The position numbers and the translations under genes are program-made. This document shows, in pieces, positions 35,029-43,987 of a DNA stretch of 64,000 nucleotides; the stretch's first letter is position 1, and each line of letters opens with the position of its first letter. Source of the stretch: Flavihumibacter petaseus NBRC 106054 (GTDB lineage: Bacteria; Bacteroidota; Bacteroidia; Chitinophagales; Chitinophagaceae); assembly GCF_000974785.1 (NCBI RefSeq), contig NZ_BBWV01000002.1:62001-126000 (forward strand), given 5' to 3'. Under the pieces are notes generated by a model that made no database searches, was not told the DNA's origin, and saw nothing but the letters and a program-made list of their open reading frames with translations.

Positions 35029-35074
35029 ACAACACCTATCATTCAAATTTCCTGACCTGCACTTTCAACGATCA

Positions 35075-38000
35075 ATGCCAATTCAACTGCTCCGCAACCC
35101 GATCATCCTTTGCTTCACGTGCCTGCTGGCCATCACCGCCTGCCAGTCGCCCGAAAGCAACACTTCAACCACAACTAAAACAGACACCCTAACGGAAGAA
35201 CAAAAACATCTTCCTGAAAATGCCTTGCGGGGCCTCACCGTGGCAGAGGGATTAGTGGTAACACCATTCGCCGAAGAACCCATGTTGCAGAATCCCACTA
35301 ATATGGATGTGGATGACCGCGGACGCGTCTGGATTACCGAAGCGTACAATTACCGGCCCGCCATCAATGGCAATCCGACCAATGCACTGGGCGACAGGAT
35401 CGTCATACTGGAAGATACTAACGGTGACGGACAAGCGGATACTTCAAAAGTGTTTTACCAGGGCCCCGAGCTCAATGCCCCACTCGGCATTGCTGTGCTG
35501 GGCAACCGCGTCATCATCTCTCAAAGCCCCTATATCTGGTCCTTCTACGACAGTGATGGCGACGACAAAGCTGACCGCAAGGAGATCCTTTTCCAGGGCA
35601 TCGGTGGCGAACAGCATGACCACGGGGCGCACGCGGTTACCTTCGGCCCCGATGGAAAACTGTACTTCAACTTCGGAAACGAAGCCAGAACCCTGAAGGA
35701 TGCCAAAGGAAAAGTGATCCTCGATGGAAAACAATACCGGCAGGGACTAACCCTTCGCTGCAATCCGGACGGCAGCCAGGTGGAAGTGCTGGCGGAAAAT
35801 TTTCGCAACCCGTATGAAGTAGCGGTGGACAGCTACGGCGCATTATGGCAGAGCGATAATGACGATGATGGCAATAAAGGCACGAGGATCAATGCAATTT
35901 TCCCGCATGGAAAATATGGATATACGGATGAAATGACAGGCGCAGGATGGCAAAGCAACCGCACCAATATGGAAGATTCCATTCCCTTACGCCATTGGCA
36001 CCTCAACGATCCGGGTGTTGTACCCAATTTGCTGCAGACAGGCGCCGGTTCGCCTACAGGTATGGTGGTTTATGAAGGCAATTTGTTCCCCGAAAGATTT
36101 CACGGCCAGCTGATCCACTGCGATGCGGGACCCAATGTGGTGCGCAGTTACCAGGTGCAAGCTGCGGGCGCCGGGTATACTGCCAATACAGAAAATATCC
36201 TGAAAGGCGACAAGGATCCCTGGTTTCGTCCGGCTGACATTTGCGTGGCACCAGATGGCTCCCTGATGGTAGCGGACTGGTATGATCCGGGTGTTGGCGG
36301 GCATGCTGCCGGCGACCAGGTGCGCGGACGTGTTTACCGCGTGGCCCCGAAAGGCCATCCCTATAAAACAGAACGTTATAACTACAAACAACTCAACAGT
36401 GCTATGCAGGCATTGGAGAGTCCCAACCTCGCCACCCGATATCTCGCATATACGGCACTGTTACAGATGGGAGATTCGGCCACTGCGGCACTCCAACAAC
36501 ACTGGAAACAAACCGGCGCTGGTCCGCGAATGCGTGCGCGCGCATTCTGGATACTTCTCGACAAGGATACCAAAAATGAGGTTAGCCTACTCCGTGAGGC
36601 AGCAACCGACGACAATAGCAACATCCGCAGCATGGCCATCCGTGCGGCCGTTACAAAAAAGAGTATTGGTCTTGATACGATCCTGCCTGCCCTTGTCAAT
36701 GACCGCTCCGCCGAGGTACGCCGCGAAGCAGCACTCGCGCTTTACCATTACAAAGGCGCAGATGGTCCATCGTTGTGGACGACCCTCGCGAATGCACATG
36801 ACGGCATCGACCGCTGGTACCTGGAAGCGTTGGGTATCGGTGCAGAAGGCCAGTGGGGCCCTTTCTTCAGCCAGTGGTTGACTACGAACCAGCAACCACT
36901 TGCCACTGCAGCAGGCCGGGATATCATCTGGCGTGCAAGAACAGACAAGGCCATCCCGCTGCTGGCACAACTTGCTGCCGACAACAATACACCATTGCAA
37001 AACAGGCTGCGGTATTTCAGGGCATTTGATTTTCTCGAAGGACGTGCGAAATATCCGGCCCTGCTGAAACTGCTTGAACAACAACAGGGCAATTCCCTGG
37101 AAGGGAACCGGCTCGTGCTGCAGGCACTCGATATACCGTCTGTAAGGAGTTCTCCCGTCGCCATGAAGGCACTTGATCAGGTGCTCGACAGTCTCCGCGG
37201 TACTGCTGCCTTTATTGAAATGACAGGCCGCTATAAAGTAAAACACAGGAACAGCGAGCTGCTGCAGATGGCGGTGCAGAAATCCAAAGAACCACTCGGA
37301 CGTGATGCGGCATCCTGCCTCCTGCAACAGGACGGTACTCCTTCCATAAAAAGTGTTATCAATGGTAAAGACACTGCTGCCAGTCTTGCCCTCCTCCGGT
37401 CACTGGCTGGTGTGGGCAACACGGCTTCCCTCGATATCCTGCAAAACGTTGTGACCAGCAAACAATATGATTCCACACTGCGCAAAGCTGCTGCCGGAAT
37501 GATCGGCTGGAGCTGGTCCGGTGAGGAGCGCGTGCTGACCTTACTGAAGGCAGGTAAGGTTCCGAAGCAATACATCCCCCTCGTGGTGCAAAGTGTTGGC
37601 GGCGCCTGGAGAGGTTCAGTAAAAGAAGAAGCAGCATCCTACCTTCCTGAAGGCAGTCAGAAAGATGGCACCACCGCACCACCTGCCTTTGCCGAACTGA
37701 AAGCGCTGAAGGGCGATATCGCCGCGGGACACACCGTATTTACCAGCAAGTGCGGACTCTGCCACAAAGCAGGAACAGAAGGATTTGATTTTGGTCCCGC
37801 GCTCTCCGAAATCGGCAGCAAACTTCCTAAAGAAGAATTGTACCGGGCGATCACGCAGCCTTCTGCCGGCATCAGCTTTGGATATGAAGGCTGGGAATTG
37901 AAACTGAAAGACGGCTCCAGCTTATCGGGTATCCTGAGCAGCAAAACTGAAACTGACCTGGAAATCAAATTCCCTGGTGGCAGCAAACAGCAACTGAAAA

Positions 38001-38125
38001 CGAGCTCCGTCAAAACGATGACACAACTCAAAAAATCAATGATGACCGATAATCTCTATCAGCAGATGAGCCTGCAGGATATGGCAAACCTCCTCGACTA
38101 CCTCGGTTCCCTGAAAAAACACTAA
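35075..38125 (+). CDS. Haem-binding dehydrogenase-like lipoprotein with HEAT repeats
   Basis: A 1016-residue lipoprotein with a signal peptide ending LAITAC. Residues about 45-420 are a beta-propeller of the membrane-bound dehydrogenase domain type (PVC-type, phrases such as DVDDRGRVWITEAYNYRP and NEARTLKDAKGKV). HEAT-like helical repeats follow (about 430-870). The C-terminal cytochrome c domain has C893-G-L-C896-H897. Such proteins are thought to oxidise sugars or similar compounds in the periplasm. An in-frame ATG further upstream would bury the signal peptide, so 35075 is used. Confidence 0.88.
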   Translation: MPIQLLRNPIILCFTCLLAITACQSPESNTSTTTKTDTLTEEQKHLPENALRGLTVAEGLVVTPFAEEPMLQNPTNMDVDDRGRVWITEAYNYRPAINGNPTNALGDRIVILEDTNGDGQADTSKVFYQGPELNAPLGIAVLGNRVIISQSPYIWSFYDSDGDDKADRKEILFQGIGGEQHDHGAHAVTFGPDGKLYFNFGNEARTLKDAKGKVILDGKQYRQGLTLRCNPDGSQVEVLAENFRNPYEVAVDSYGALWQSDNDDDGNKGTRINAIFPHGKYGYTDEMTGAGWQSNRTNMEDSIPLRHWHLNDPGVVPNLLQTGAGSPTGMVVYEGNLFPERFHGQLIHCDAGPNVVRSYQVQAAGAGYTANTENILKGDKDPWFRPADICVAPDGSLMVADWYDPGVGGHAAGDQVRGRVYRVAPKGHPYKTERYNYKQLNSAMQALESPNLATRYLAYTALLQMGDSATAALQQHWKQTGAGPRMRARAFWILLDKDTKNEVSLLREAATDDNSNIRSMAIRAAVTKKSIGLDTILPALVNDRSAEVRREAALALYHYKGADGPSLWTTLANAHDGIDRWYLEALGIGAEGQWGPFFSQWLTTNQQPLATAAGRDIIWRARTDKAIPLLAQLAADNNTPLQNRLRYFRAFDFLEGRAKYPALLKLLEQQQGNSLEGNRLVLQALDIPSVRSSPVAMKALDQVLDSLRGTAAFIEMTGRYKVKHRNSELLQMAVQKSKEPLGRDAASCLLQQDGTPSIKSVINGKDTAASLALLRSLAGVGNTASLDILQNVVTSKQYDSTLRKAAAGMIGWSWSGEERVLTLLKAGKVPKQYIPLVVQSVGGAWRGSVKEEAASYLPEGSQKDGTTAPPAFAELKALKGDIAAGHTVFTSKCGLCHKAGTEGFDFGPALSEIGSKLPKEELYRAITQPSAGISFGYEGWELKLKDGSSLSGILSSKTETDLEIKFPGGSKQQLKTSSVKTMTQLKKSMMTDNLYQQMSLQDMANLLDYLGSLKKH

Positions 38126-38380
38126 TCTCATGCGCTTTTGCCCCTGCAGCTGCCACCACTTGCGCAAGCAAGAGCATTTCTCGCTGCGCTCGTTGCTGTT
38201 TCTCGCAAACGCCAAGAGGCAAAGCCGCCAGGAGGAATATTAATTGAAAGGAGGTAAGGAAAAAATTTATTCGTATTCATTTCTTCCTACTCTTCCACAT
38301 AACTACAGCCAGCCAGTGATGTTTCAAATCTGCTGATATTTTCACCAGCTGAAGCAACTCCGCGATCATGGAGGCGAAAT

Positions 38381-38460
38381 TCCTTTGCGCCTTTGCATCT
38401 TTGCGGGGCGCTCGCGCCCTTGCGTGAAAAACATTGCGTGCACCAAAAACCTTTGCGTGC
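38381..38460. repeat. TTTGCG-type short repeat cluster
   Basis: Six TTTGC/TTGCG words occur in 80 bases (CTTTGCGCCTTTGCATCTTT at the left, CTTTGCGTG at the right). It lies within the 340-base stretch 38126-38465, which also holds TTGCGCAAGCAAGAGC and TTTCTCGCAAACGCCAAGAG near 38160-38215 and no gene. It touches the VOC gene's 3' end. The same word family occurs at 26041-26100. Confidence 0.55.
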
Positions 38461-38465
38461 TTTTC

Positions 38466-38879
38466 CTACTGAAAATGTCTTGCAGAAACCGCTCCCCAGT
38501 CCTCCGGCGCCATTTCGCGCATGGTCTGGCTGAAGGTCCATACATGGCCGCCGATATCCAGTACGGTATATTGTTTTTCCCCGTAAGGAAATTCCACGGG
38601 CTTCTGCAGGATGGTGAGTCCTGCTGCAACAGAACGCTCGTAGTGATGCTGTACATTGGAAATACGCACCATCAGTGACATGCTTTGCTGTTCTTTGCCG
38701 GCGCCATTGCCCTTGCTGATGGCGATTGCGCCGTTGCCGAAGGAAAGTTGTGCGCGATGATCGCCCACCCGCCATCTTTCGAGGAATTCAAAATGGGCAG
38801 ATAACCAGGTTATGGCAAGATCAATATCAGGGTAGGAGAGTACCGGTATGATACTCGATTCGGGCATCGTAGCATTCAT
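38466..38879 (-). CDS. VOC-superfamily (glyoxalase/bleomycin-resistance-like) protein
   Basis: A 137-residue protein of the vicinal-oxygen-chelate fold. It starts with IIPVLSYPDIDLAITWLSAHF and contains GHVWTFSQT near the end, in place of the usual metal ligand pattern. Family members bind metal or sequester antibiotics; this one cannot be placed more closely. It is the last gene of a minus-strand group and ends inside a repeat cluster. Confidence 0.83.
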   Translation of the reverse strand: MNATMPESSIIPVLSYPDIDLAITWLSAHFEFLERWRVGDHRAQLSFGNGAIAISKGNGAGKEQQSMSLMVRISNVQHHYERSVAAGLTILQKPVEFPYGEKQYTVLDIGGHVWTFSQTMREMAPEDWGAVSARHFQ

Positions 38880-38908
38880 ATAGTCCTTTTTACAAATTTA
38901 CGGCGATG

Positions 38909-40018
38909 TCAGGGCACAAGCGTCGTAAAAAGATAGGTGGCGAGGATCACCAGCAATACAATACCCTGAAGAATATTGGTTTTACCTGCACTGAAAGAAA
39001 GGCCGATCGTAAAAAGCGATAAGATAAGCAACAGGGTGCTTTTGGCATCGATGCCGAGGGTAATGGGAAAGTCAAAAACGAGCGAAATAATCGAAACAGC
39101 CGGAATGGTCAGCCCGATACTCGCCAGTGCCGACCCCAGCGCCAGGTTCAGGCTTGTCTGCAACCTGTTCTTTCGTGCCGCTTTCAGTGCAGCAAGGCCT
39201 TCAGGCAACAGGATAATGGCCGCGATGATAATGCCGACAATGCTTTGCGGCGCGCCCCAGTTGAGCACGAGTTCCTCGATGGTGGGAGACAGCTTCTTGG
39301 AGAGCAGCACTACAAAAGTCAACGCCACCAGCAACAAAACCAGGCTGGCGATGGTAGTGGCACTGTTTGGCGTATGGTGATCATCGTGGTGGTCGTCTGC
39401 CACAGTATCATCAGCGAGAAAATAATTACGGTGCCGTACGGTCTGTACAGATATAAAACCACCATAAAGGATGAGGGTAGTGATGGAAACAAAAATGAGT
39501 TGCTTGGAAGAAAAGGACGGTCCGGGTTGCGTTACCAGGTAATTCGGCAGCACCATGGTCAGTACAGCAATTGCAGTGAGCGTAACCAGCGAGGTACTGA
39601 CGCCCTGCTTGATGTACAGCTGTTCGCGGTGATGATAACTGCCCACGAGCAGGCAGATCCCGATGATGCCGGTAAGGATCAGCATGATCGCGGCAAAAAC
39701 CGTGTCCCTGGCCAGTTCAGTAGCTTCAGCGCCCTCACTCAGCATCAGGGAAATGATCAGGGAAACTTCAATAATGGTTACTGCCAGGGCCAGGATCAGC
39801 GTGCCGAAGGGTTCACCCACTTTGTACGCAACCACTTCCGCATGATGTACGGCAGACAGTACCGTTGCGATCAGGAAAACTGCCATGAGCACCAGCAGTA
39901 GCGGACCTGGTTTGTCGGTAGACAAAAAATACAGGATGCCGCCCAGGAACGGCCCGATCACACTCCATCCCGGTAGTGCAATATTGAACTTTTTATGCAG
40001 TATTCCTTCATGCGCCAT
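38909..40018 (-). CDS. chaA: Calcium/proton (cation) antiporter ChaA-like
   Basis: A 369-residue inner-membrane exchanger with about eleven helices. Both alpha-repeat motifs are present: GEPFGTLILALAVTIIEVSL near residue 67 and LLPEGLAALKAARKNRLQTS with ALGSALASIGLTIPAV near 270-310. A His/Asp-rich loop (DDTVADDHHDDHHTPN, about 200-215) joins the halves and could bind metal. ChaA exchanges Ca2+, Na+ or K+ for protons. It begins 24 bases after the DUF6340 stop. Confidence 0.92.
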   Translation of the reverse strand: MAHEGILHKKFNIALPGWSVIGPFLGGILYFLSTDKPGPLLLVLMAVFLIATVLSAVHHAEVVAYKVGEPFGTLILALAVTIIEVSLIISLMLSEGAEATELARDTVFAAIMLILTGIIGICLLVGSYHHREQLYIKQGVSTSLVTLTAIAVLTMVLPNYLVTQPGPSFSSKQLIFVSITTLILYGGFISVQTVRHRNYFLADDTVADDHHDDHHTPNSATTIASLVLLLVALTFVVLLSKKLSPTIEELVLNWGAPQSIVGIIIAAIILLPEGLAALKAARKNRLQTSLNLALGSALASIGLTIPAVSIISLVFDFPITLGIDAKSTLLLILSLFTIGLSFSAGKTNILQGIVLLVILATYLFTTLVP

Positions 40019-40041
40019 TACCTAAATATAGGCCATGCCGC

Positions 40042-41082
40042 TCAATTTACTCCCTGCTGCGCTGCCAAAACCTCGTTGCGTACTTTACGGTTCCGGAGCA
40101 TATTTACATACCTCAGGGCGATTTTTACACGGTAATCTTCATACGCTTTCTGAGCCCAGCTGATGGCGCCATCGAGGTCGCCATTGATCTCACTGATAAT
40201 GGCCATATTGTAACAGGCGCGGCCTGCAACCTTGTTGCTGCTGCTTTTTGTCTGTTCTTCCCAGATCTTGCCTGCCTGGTCCCAGTTGCCTGTCTGCGCC
40301 TTACGTTTGGCAACACCGAACTGGTCATTGCCCCGCACATAATAATCACGGGTCACCCTGATCCAGTAGGGATCGATGCGGGTCGCATAAATATGCCCCG
40401 CTTCATTGCCTGCCTGTTTCACCGCTTCTTTTTTCTGGAACAGCGCATCGGCGGCAACAGCAGGATTAATTCCCTTGCCGGAGAATTGCAGATTCTTGTT
40501 GGTATAGGCCTCATCCAGCACCAGCTTGGTGGCGGGGTAATACAAACGCCATCCGGTACGCACCGTCGTGTTCATGGTCACACTGCTGGTCACTGCGGGT
40601 ATATTGCTGATCCCCGTCTTGATCACGCCAGGCAAAGCGGCATAATCAACCCTGGTATTGGCATCAAACAATTCGAGGGAAAACAGCGCATCGGTATTGG
40701 TCTCCCGGCAGATCTTTTCCACCTGCTCCCAGTTCAGCGCCGCAGGGAATACGCCGGCTCCAAAACTGCGGAGGTTCGTGGAGTCAAGCTTCACAATACG
40801 TTCAAAGCGGTTGTTCGCCACCATCTCTTCTTCAAGCCCGTTTACACAGGCTTTACCACCTTCGTCAATGAGGCTTTTACTTTCGAGATTGATCGTGCGG
40901 TGGATCTGGTCAAGCACTTTGTTTTCTTCTGCAGCCATACTGCGGTTAACAATGCTGACTGCCCGCACATCGCGGGGAATGGAAACCACGGCGGGTTCCT
41001 GAACACTGATATGAACCAGGTTGGTGGAGCTGCAGGCACCAAGGAACAGGGTCAGGCTCAGCAGGTATACGGGGTTTTTCAT
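40042..41082 (-). CDS. DUF6340 lipoprotein
   Basis: A 346-residue lipoprotein with a signal peptide ending LFLGAC. The first part has VPRDVRAV-like wording (VVSIPRDVRAVSIVNRSM) typical of DUF6340, and the C-terminal 90 residues look like TPR helices (GNWDQAGKIWEEQT, INGDLDGAISWAQKAYEDY). Function unknown. It is 48 bases from the MG2-like gene on the same strand and may share its transcript. Confidence 0.75.
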   Translation of the reverse strand: MKNPVYLLSLTLFLGACSSTNLVHISVQEPAVVSIPRDVRAVSIVNRSMAAEENKVLDQIHRTINLESKSLIDEGGKACVNGLEEEMVANNRFERIVKLDSTNLRSFGAGVFPAALNWEQVEKICRETNTDALFSLELFDANTRVDYAALPGVIKTGISNIPAVTSSVTMNTTVRTGWRLYYPATKLVLDEAYTNKNLQFSGKGINPAVAADALFQKKEAVKQAGNEAGHIYATRIDPYWIRVTRDYYVRGNDQFGVAKRKAQTGNWDQAGKIWEEQTKSSSNKVAGRACYNMAIISEINGDLDGAISWAQKAYEDYRVKIALRYVNMLRNRKVRNEVLAAQQGVN

Positions 41083-41129
41083 ATTACCGGAACGCTGTCG
41101 GCGGGCAAATATTGCCGCAGCTGCCTCCG

Positions 41130-42830
41130 TTACTTCACCGAAAAGGTCATTTTACCCTGGATCAGTTCCCCTTTCGAACTGATACCTTCCACTACTACCT
41201 GGTAATTTCCGGGCACATCCCCGGTGTAAAATTCAAATCCTGCCTTCCCGCTCGCGGTTGCAGCTAACCGTGGATTCCAGTACAACACTTCCCGGAAATC
41301 CGGAAGCCGGCTTTGCTTCAGGCTGTCCGCCGCATATTGGGGTGAAAAGAAGTTGCGGGGACGGCTCATACCGTTGTAATTGCGTACAGTCAGGTAATCT
41401 TCCAGTGGAAAGCCATCCAGGTCGCCGCGGTAAGTTTGCAGGAACACCACGCCGTTCCAGCGGTGCTCGCCGTACAGGTAGGGACCGGCCAGTACTGCAC
41501 CACGCTTCAGCTTCAGCGGATCATATGCAAAGAACCGGTTGTTGTTGAACAACGGCACGCCATCCAGCAGCAGAAATGGATCATCTTCGAAGAACAGCGC
41601 CCCCCGTTTGTCCAGTGCCAGCAGGTGCAGGCCATCGCGATGGCGGCGCACCATCACCGACAATACATACTCCCGGAACACTTCCTCCATGGTGGTGAAC
41701 CGGGTATAGTCGTCGAGCAGGAAAGCTTCATCCGGTGGGCCGAAAAAAGGAAGGGTATCTTTCAAAAGGATTTTCTGATATTCCTGGAGCTCACGTGCGG
41801 CATAACCCTGCCACAGCTGGATCTCCTGGTGACGCTGGCGCATGTCGGCATGCTGACCAGCCGTCAGCGGCATTTTCGGCGATAATGTTTCGTTGCTGAT
41901 TACGGTATGCGGATAAAAGGGACTTGTAATACTGATTTGCACCAGGGCACTGTCTTTAGGAAATGGCTGCAGAATCACCTCGCCATCGCCAAAGTACCGG
42001 GGTACTTCAAAAGTAAATTGTCCACGCGCGTTGCTGGTCACTACGCCGAACCAGGGCTTCGACCCGGGTATGGAAAGGATCACGTCCTTATCTGGCAGAG
42101 GCCGGCCTGTTTGCCTGCTGGTCAGCTTTCCGGTGAGTAGTGGACCGACCAGTTCCGGGGGATAAGGAAATGTATCCGGCATTACCGTTGCAGCCGGCAC
42201 CTTTGCCGGAAGGAAAGACGAAGTTTCCCAGCTGTCGAGGCGATGAACCGATGCGCTCAGACCCGCAGCAGAGACCGTTACCCCGGGCGGCAAATTGAAT
42301 TGAACAGCATTGTTTTCGCGGAGCCCCAAAGCGCTATGTGCCGAAGTAAGTTCCAGGTTGATCACATCAGCCTCATGTCCTGTTGCCGCCGCTGGCGGTG
42401 GAAACCTTATGCTATCGGGTTTTTGAAAACTATTGATCACCAGAACAGACTTCCGGAAGAAAACAACCGGGCCAAAATTCTCCATCCACCGTGTATAACC
42501 ACACAGAGTATACACGCCGGTCGGAATATCTTCCGACAACAACCCCGCAGCTTCGCCCACGCCGTTCACCAGGGCGGCCTTGATCTGCCAGCGCGAACGG
42601 TTCTGCTCATCCAGCAACTCGATATAGGCCACTGTACTGTACGGTGAAAACCTGTCATATCCAGTTGTATAGCAGGCAGCTTTCAGCCAGATCATTTCCC
42701 CCGCGAGATAAACAGTCTTATCGGTTTGTAACACGATCCGTTCCTCAGGTAAGGTTGCCGGTTTTACCTGTGCGCTGGTTTGCGACAGCCCGGTTATGAC
42801 CAGTAGTATAACGGCGAAATATTTTTTCAT
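41130..42830 (-). CDS. Secreted MG2-like protein with plug-like C-terminus
   Basis: A 566-residue exported protein. After the signal peptide, ERIVLQTDKTVYLAGEMIWLK opens a domain of the alpha-2-macroglobulin MG2 kind. A carboxypeptidase-regulatory-like segment (TGRPLPDKDVILSIPGSKPW) lies near residue 240, and FEDDPFLLLDGVPLFNNNRF near 430 resembles the plug of TonB-dependent receptors. No barrel is present. It lies 2 bases after the DUF4249 gene, so it belongs to the receptor operon and may help the receptor or its cargo. That role is inferred. Confidence 0.75.
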   Translation of the reverse strand: MKKYFAVILLVITGLSQTSAQVKPATLPEERIVLQTDKTVYLAGEMIWLKAACYTTGYDRFSPYSTVAYIELLDEQNRSRWQIKAALVNGVGEAAGLLSEDIPTGVYTLCGYTRWMENFGPVVFFRKSVLVINSFQKPDSIRFPPPAAATGHEADVINLELTSAHSALGLRENNAVQFNLPPGVTVSAAGLSASVHRLDSWETSSFLPAKVPAATVMPDTFPYPPELVGPLLTGKLTSRQTGRPLPDKDVILSIPGSKPWFGVVTSNARGQFTFEVPRYFGDGEVILQPFPKDSALVQISITSPFYPHTVISNETLSPKMPLTAGQHADMRQRHQEIQLWQGYAARELQEYQKILLKDTLPFFGPPDEAFLLDDYTRFTTMEEVFREYVLSVMVRRHRDGLHLLALDKRGALFFEDDPFLLLDGVPLFNNNRFFAYDPLKLKRGAVLAGPYLYGEHRWNGVVFLQTYRGDLDGFPLEDYLTVRNYNGMSRPRNFFSPQYAADSLKQSRLPDFREVLYWNPRLAATASGKAGFEFYTGDVPGNYQVVVEGISSKGELIQGKMTFSVK

Positions 42831-42832
42831 GA

Positions 42833-43987
42833 TCAGGGCCAGAATGGTGGTTTGATATTTGAGCCGCCCCGCAGGTCACACTGAATGCACATGCGGCTGT
42901 ACATTACGCCCGGGGTGTCGTAAGGATTGTTGTTGAAATAAACCGGCCATCCGCCCTTGGGTCCGAAAAGGGTGTACAGCTTTGGTTTAAGCATGGTATT
43001 CATATTGTTGGCGGAGTCGGGCAACCCACAGTTGAAAAAATATTGCCAGTCGGGTGGACGGTAAAAGAATTGCCTTTTTTCTTTTTCACTGGATGCTGAT
43101 ACAAACCCGATCACGGCTTCTTCGGGATTCGTCAGGCAATGCAGGTTGCCTTTTACTTCCGACGGAAGTGGACCAAAAATGCCGCCCAGTTCTTCCGTGA
43201 TCTTGCGCAGGTTACTCCAGTAAGCGTAGGCTGTTTCGCTGATGGCATATTGTTTCAGTAGCATACTGTATCCCACGTCCATGCGGATATCACTGTAAGG
43301 AATTTCATGCAGGGGTGCCTGGTAAATTACATTATCGCTCAGGCCTGCGCTGCTCGCCACGGCAATGGTGGTCTGCGGATCGCTCTTCCAGCACCGGTAA
43401 TACAGGTTGGCTTCTTCAGTGGAACGATTCACCATGGTACAGTCTGCGGTAATGAACTTCTTAAAGAGAAAGTATTGGGAGTTGTATTCGTAGGTGCTTT
43501 CAAACTTCCAGAAATAATACCGTGGTTCATTGGCTTCACCATGCGCGTTCACATAGAAGTGTACATCCTGGTTCTTGCGGAGATAATTGATTTCATCAAT
43601 ATTGGTGGCAGGCAGCATCTCCACTTCATCCGACGCATACTCCTTGCCGTCAGCAGTGGTGATGTGCAACTGGCAGATGGTGCCGATTGGAATGGTCAGG
43701 GTATCGGTCTGGTAAACACCCGGTGCGGCTTCCCGGAAGGGATAATTGCCGCCGTTTCCTGTCGTCAGTTGAATGGTTGCATTCCTTTCCAGCGGCCTGG
43801 GTGTAGAGTCCGAAAAATTCGCGAGGCGCGACAGGAAAATGGTCGTGGGTGCCGGTGCGCCACCCATCACGATCCCTTCAACCACCAGCAATCTTGCTGC
43901 TTCGCCTGACAATGGTGGATTGTATTTATCCTTGCACGCGAATACCAGGAACAAAATCGTACCGGCAATGGTCAATATCTTTTTCAT
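42833..43987 (-). CDS. DUF4249 lipoprotein
   Basis: A 384-residue protein with a lipoprotein-type signal peptide ending LVFAC. It has LLVVEGIV near residue 33, the family's early strand, and a typical C-terminal CDLRGGSNIKPPFWP. DUF4249 proteins sit next to TonB-dependent receptors in Bacteroidota and are thought to be surface-exposed partners. Its ATG overlaps the receptor stop by one base (TGATG). Confidence 0.88.
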   Translation of the reverse strand: MKKILTIAGTILFLVFACKDKYNPPLSGEAARLLVVEGIVMGGAPAPTTIFLSRLANFSDSTPRPLERNATIQLTTGNGGNYPFREAAPGVYQTDTLTIPIGTICQLHITTADGKEYASDEVEMLPATNIDEINYLRKNQDVHFYVNAHGEANEPRYYFWKFESTYEYNSQYFLFKKFITADCTMVNRSTEEANLYYRCWKSDPQTTIAVASSAGLSDNVIYQAPLHEIPYSDIRMDVGYSMLLKQYAISETAYAYWSNLRKITEELGGIFGPLPSEVKGNLHCLTNPEEAVIGFVSASSEKEKRQFFYRPPDWQYFFNCGLPDSANNMNTMLKPKLYTLFGPKGGWPVYFNNNPYDTPGVMYSRMCIQCDLRGGSNIKPPFWP

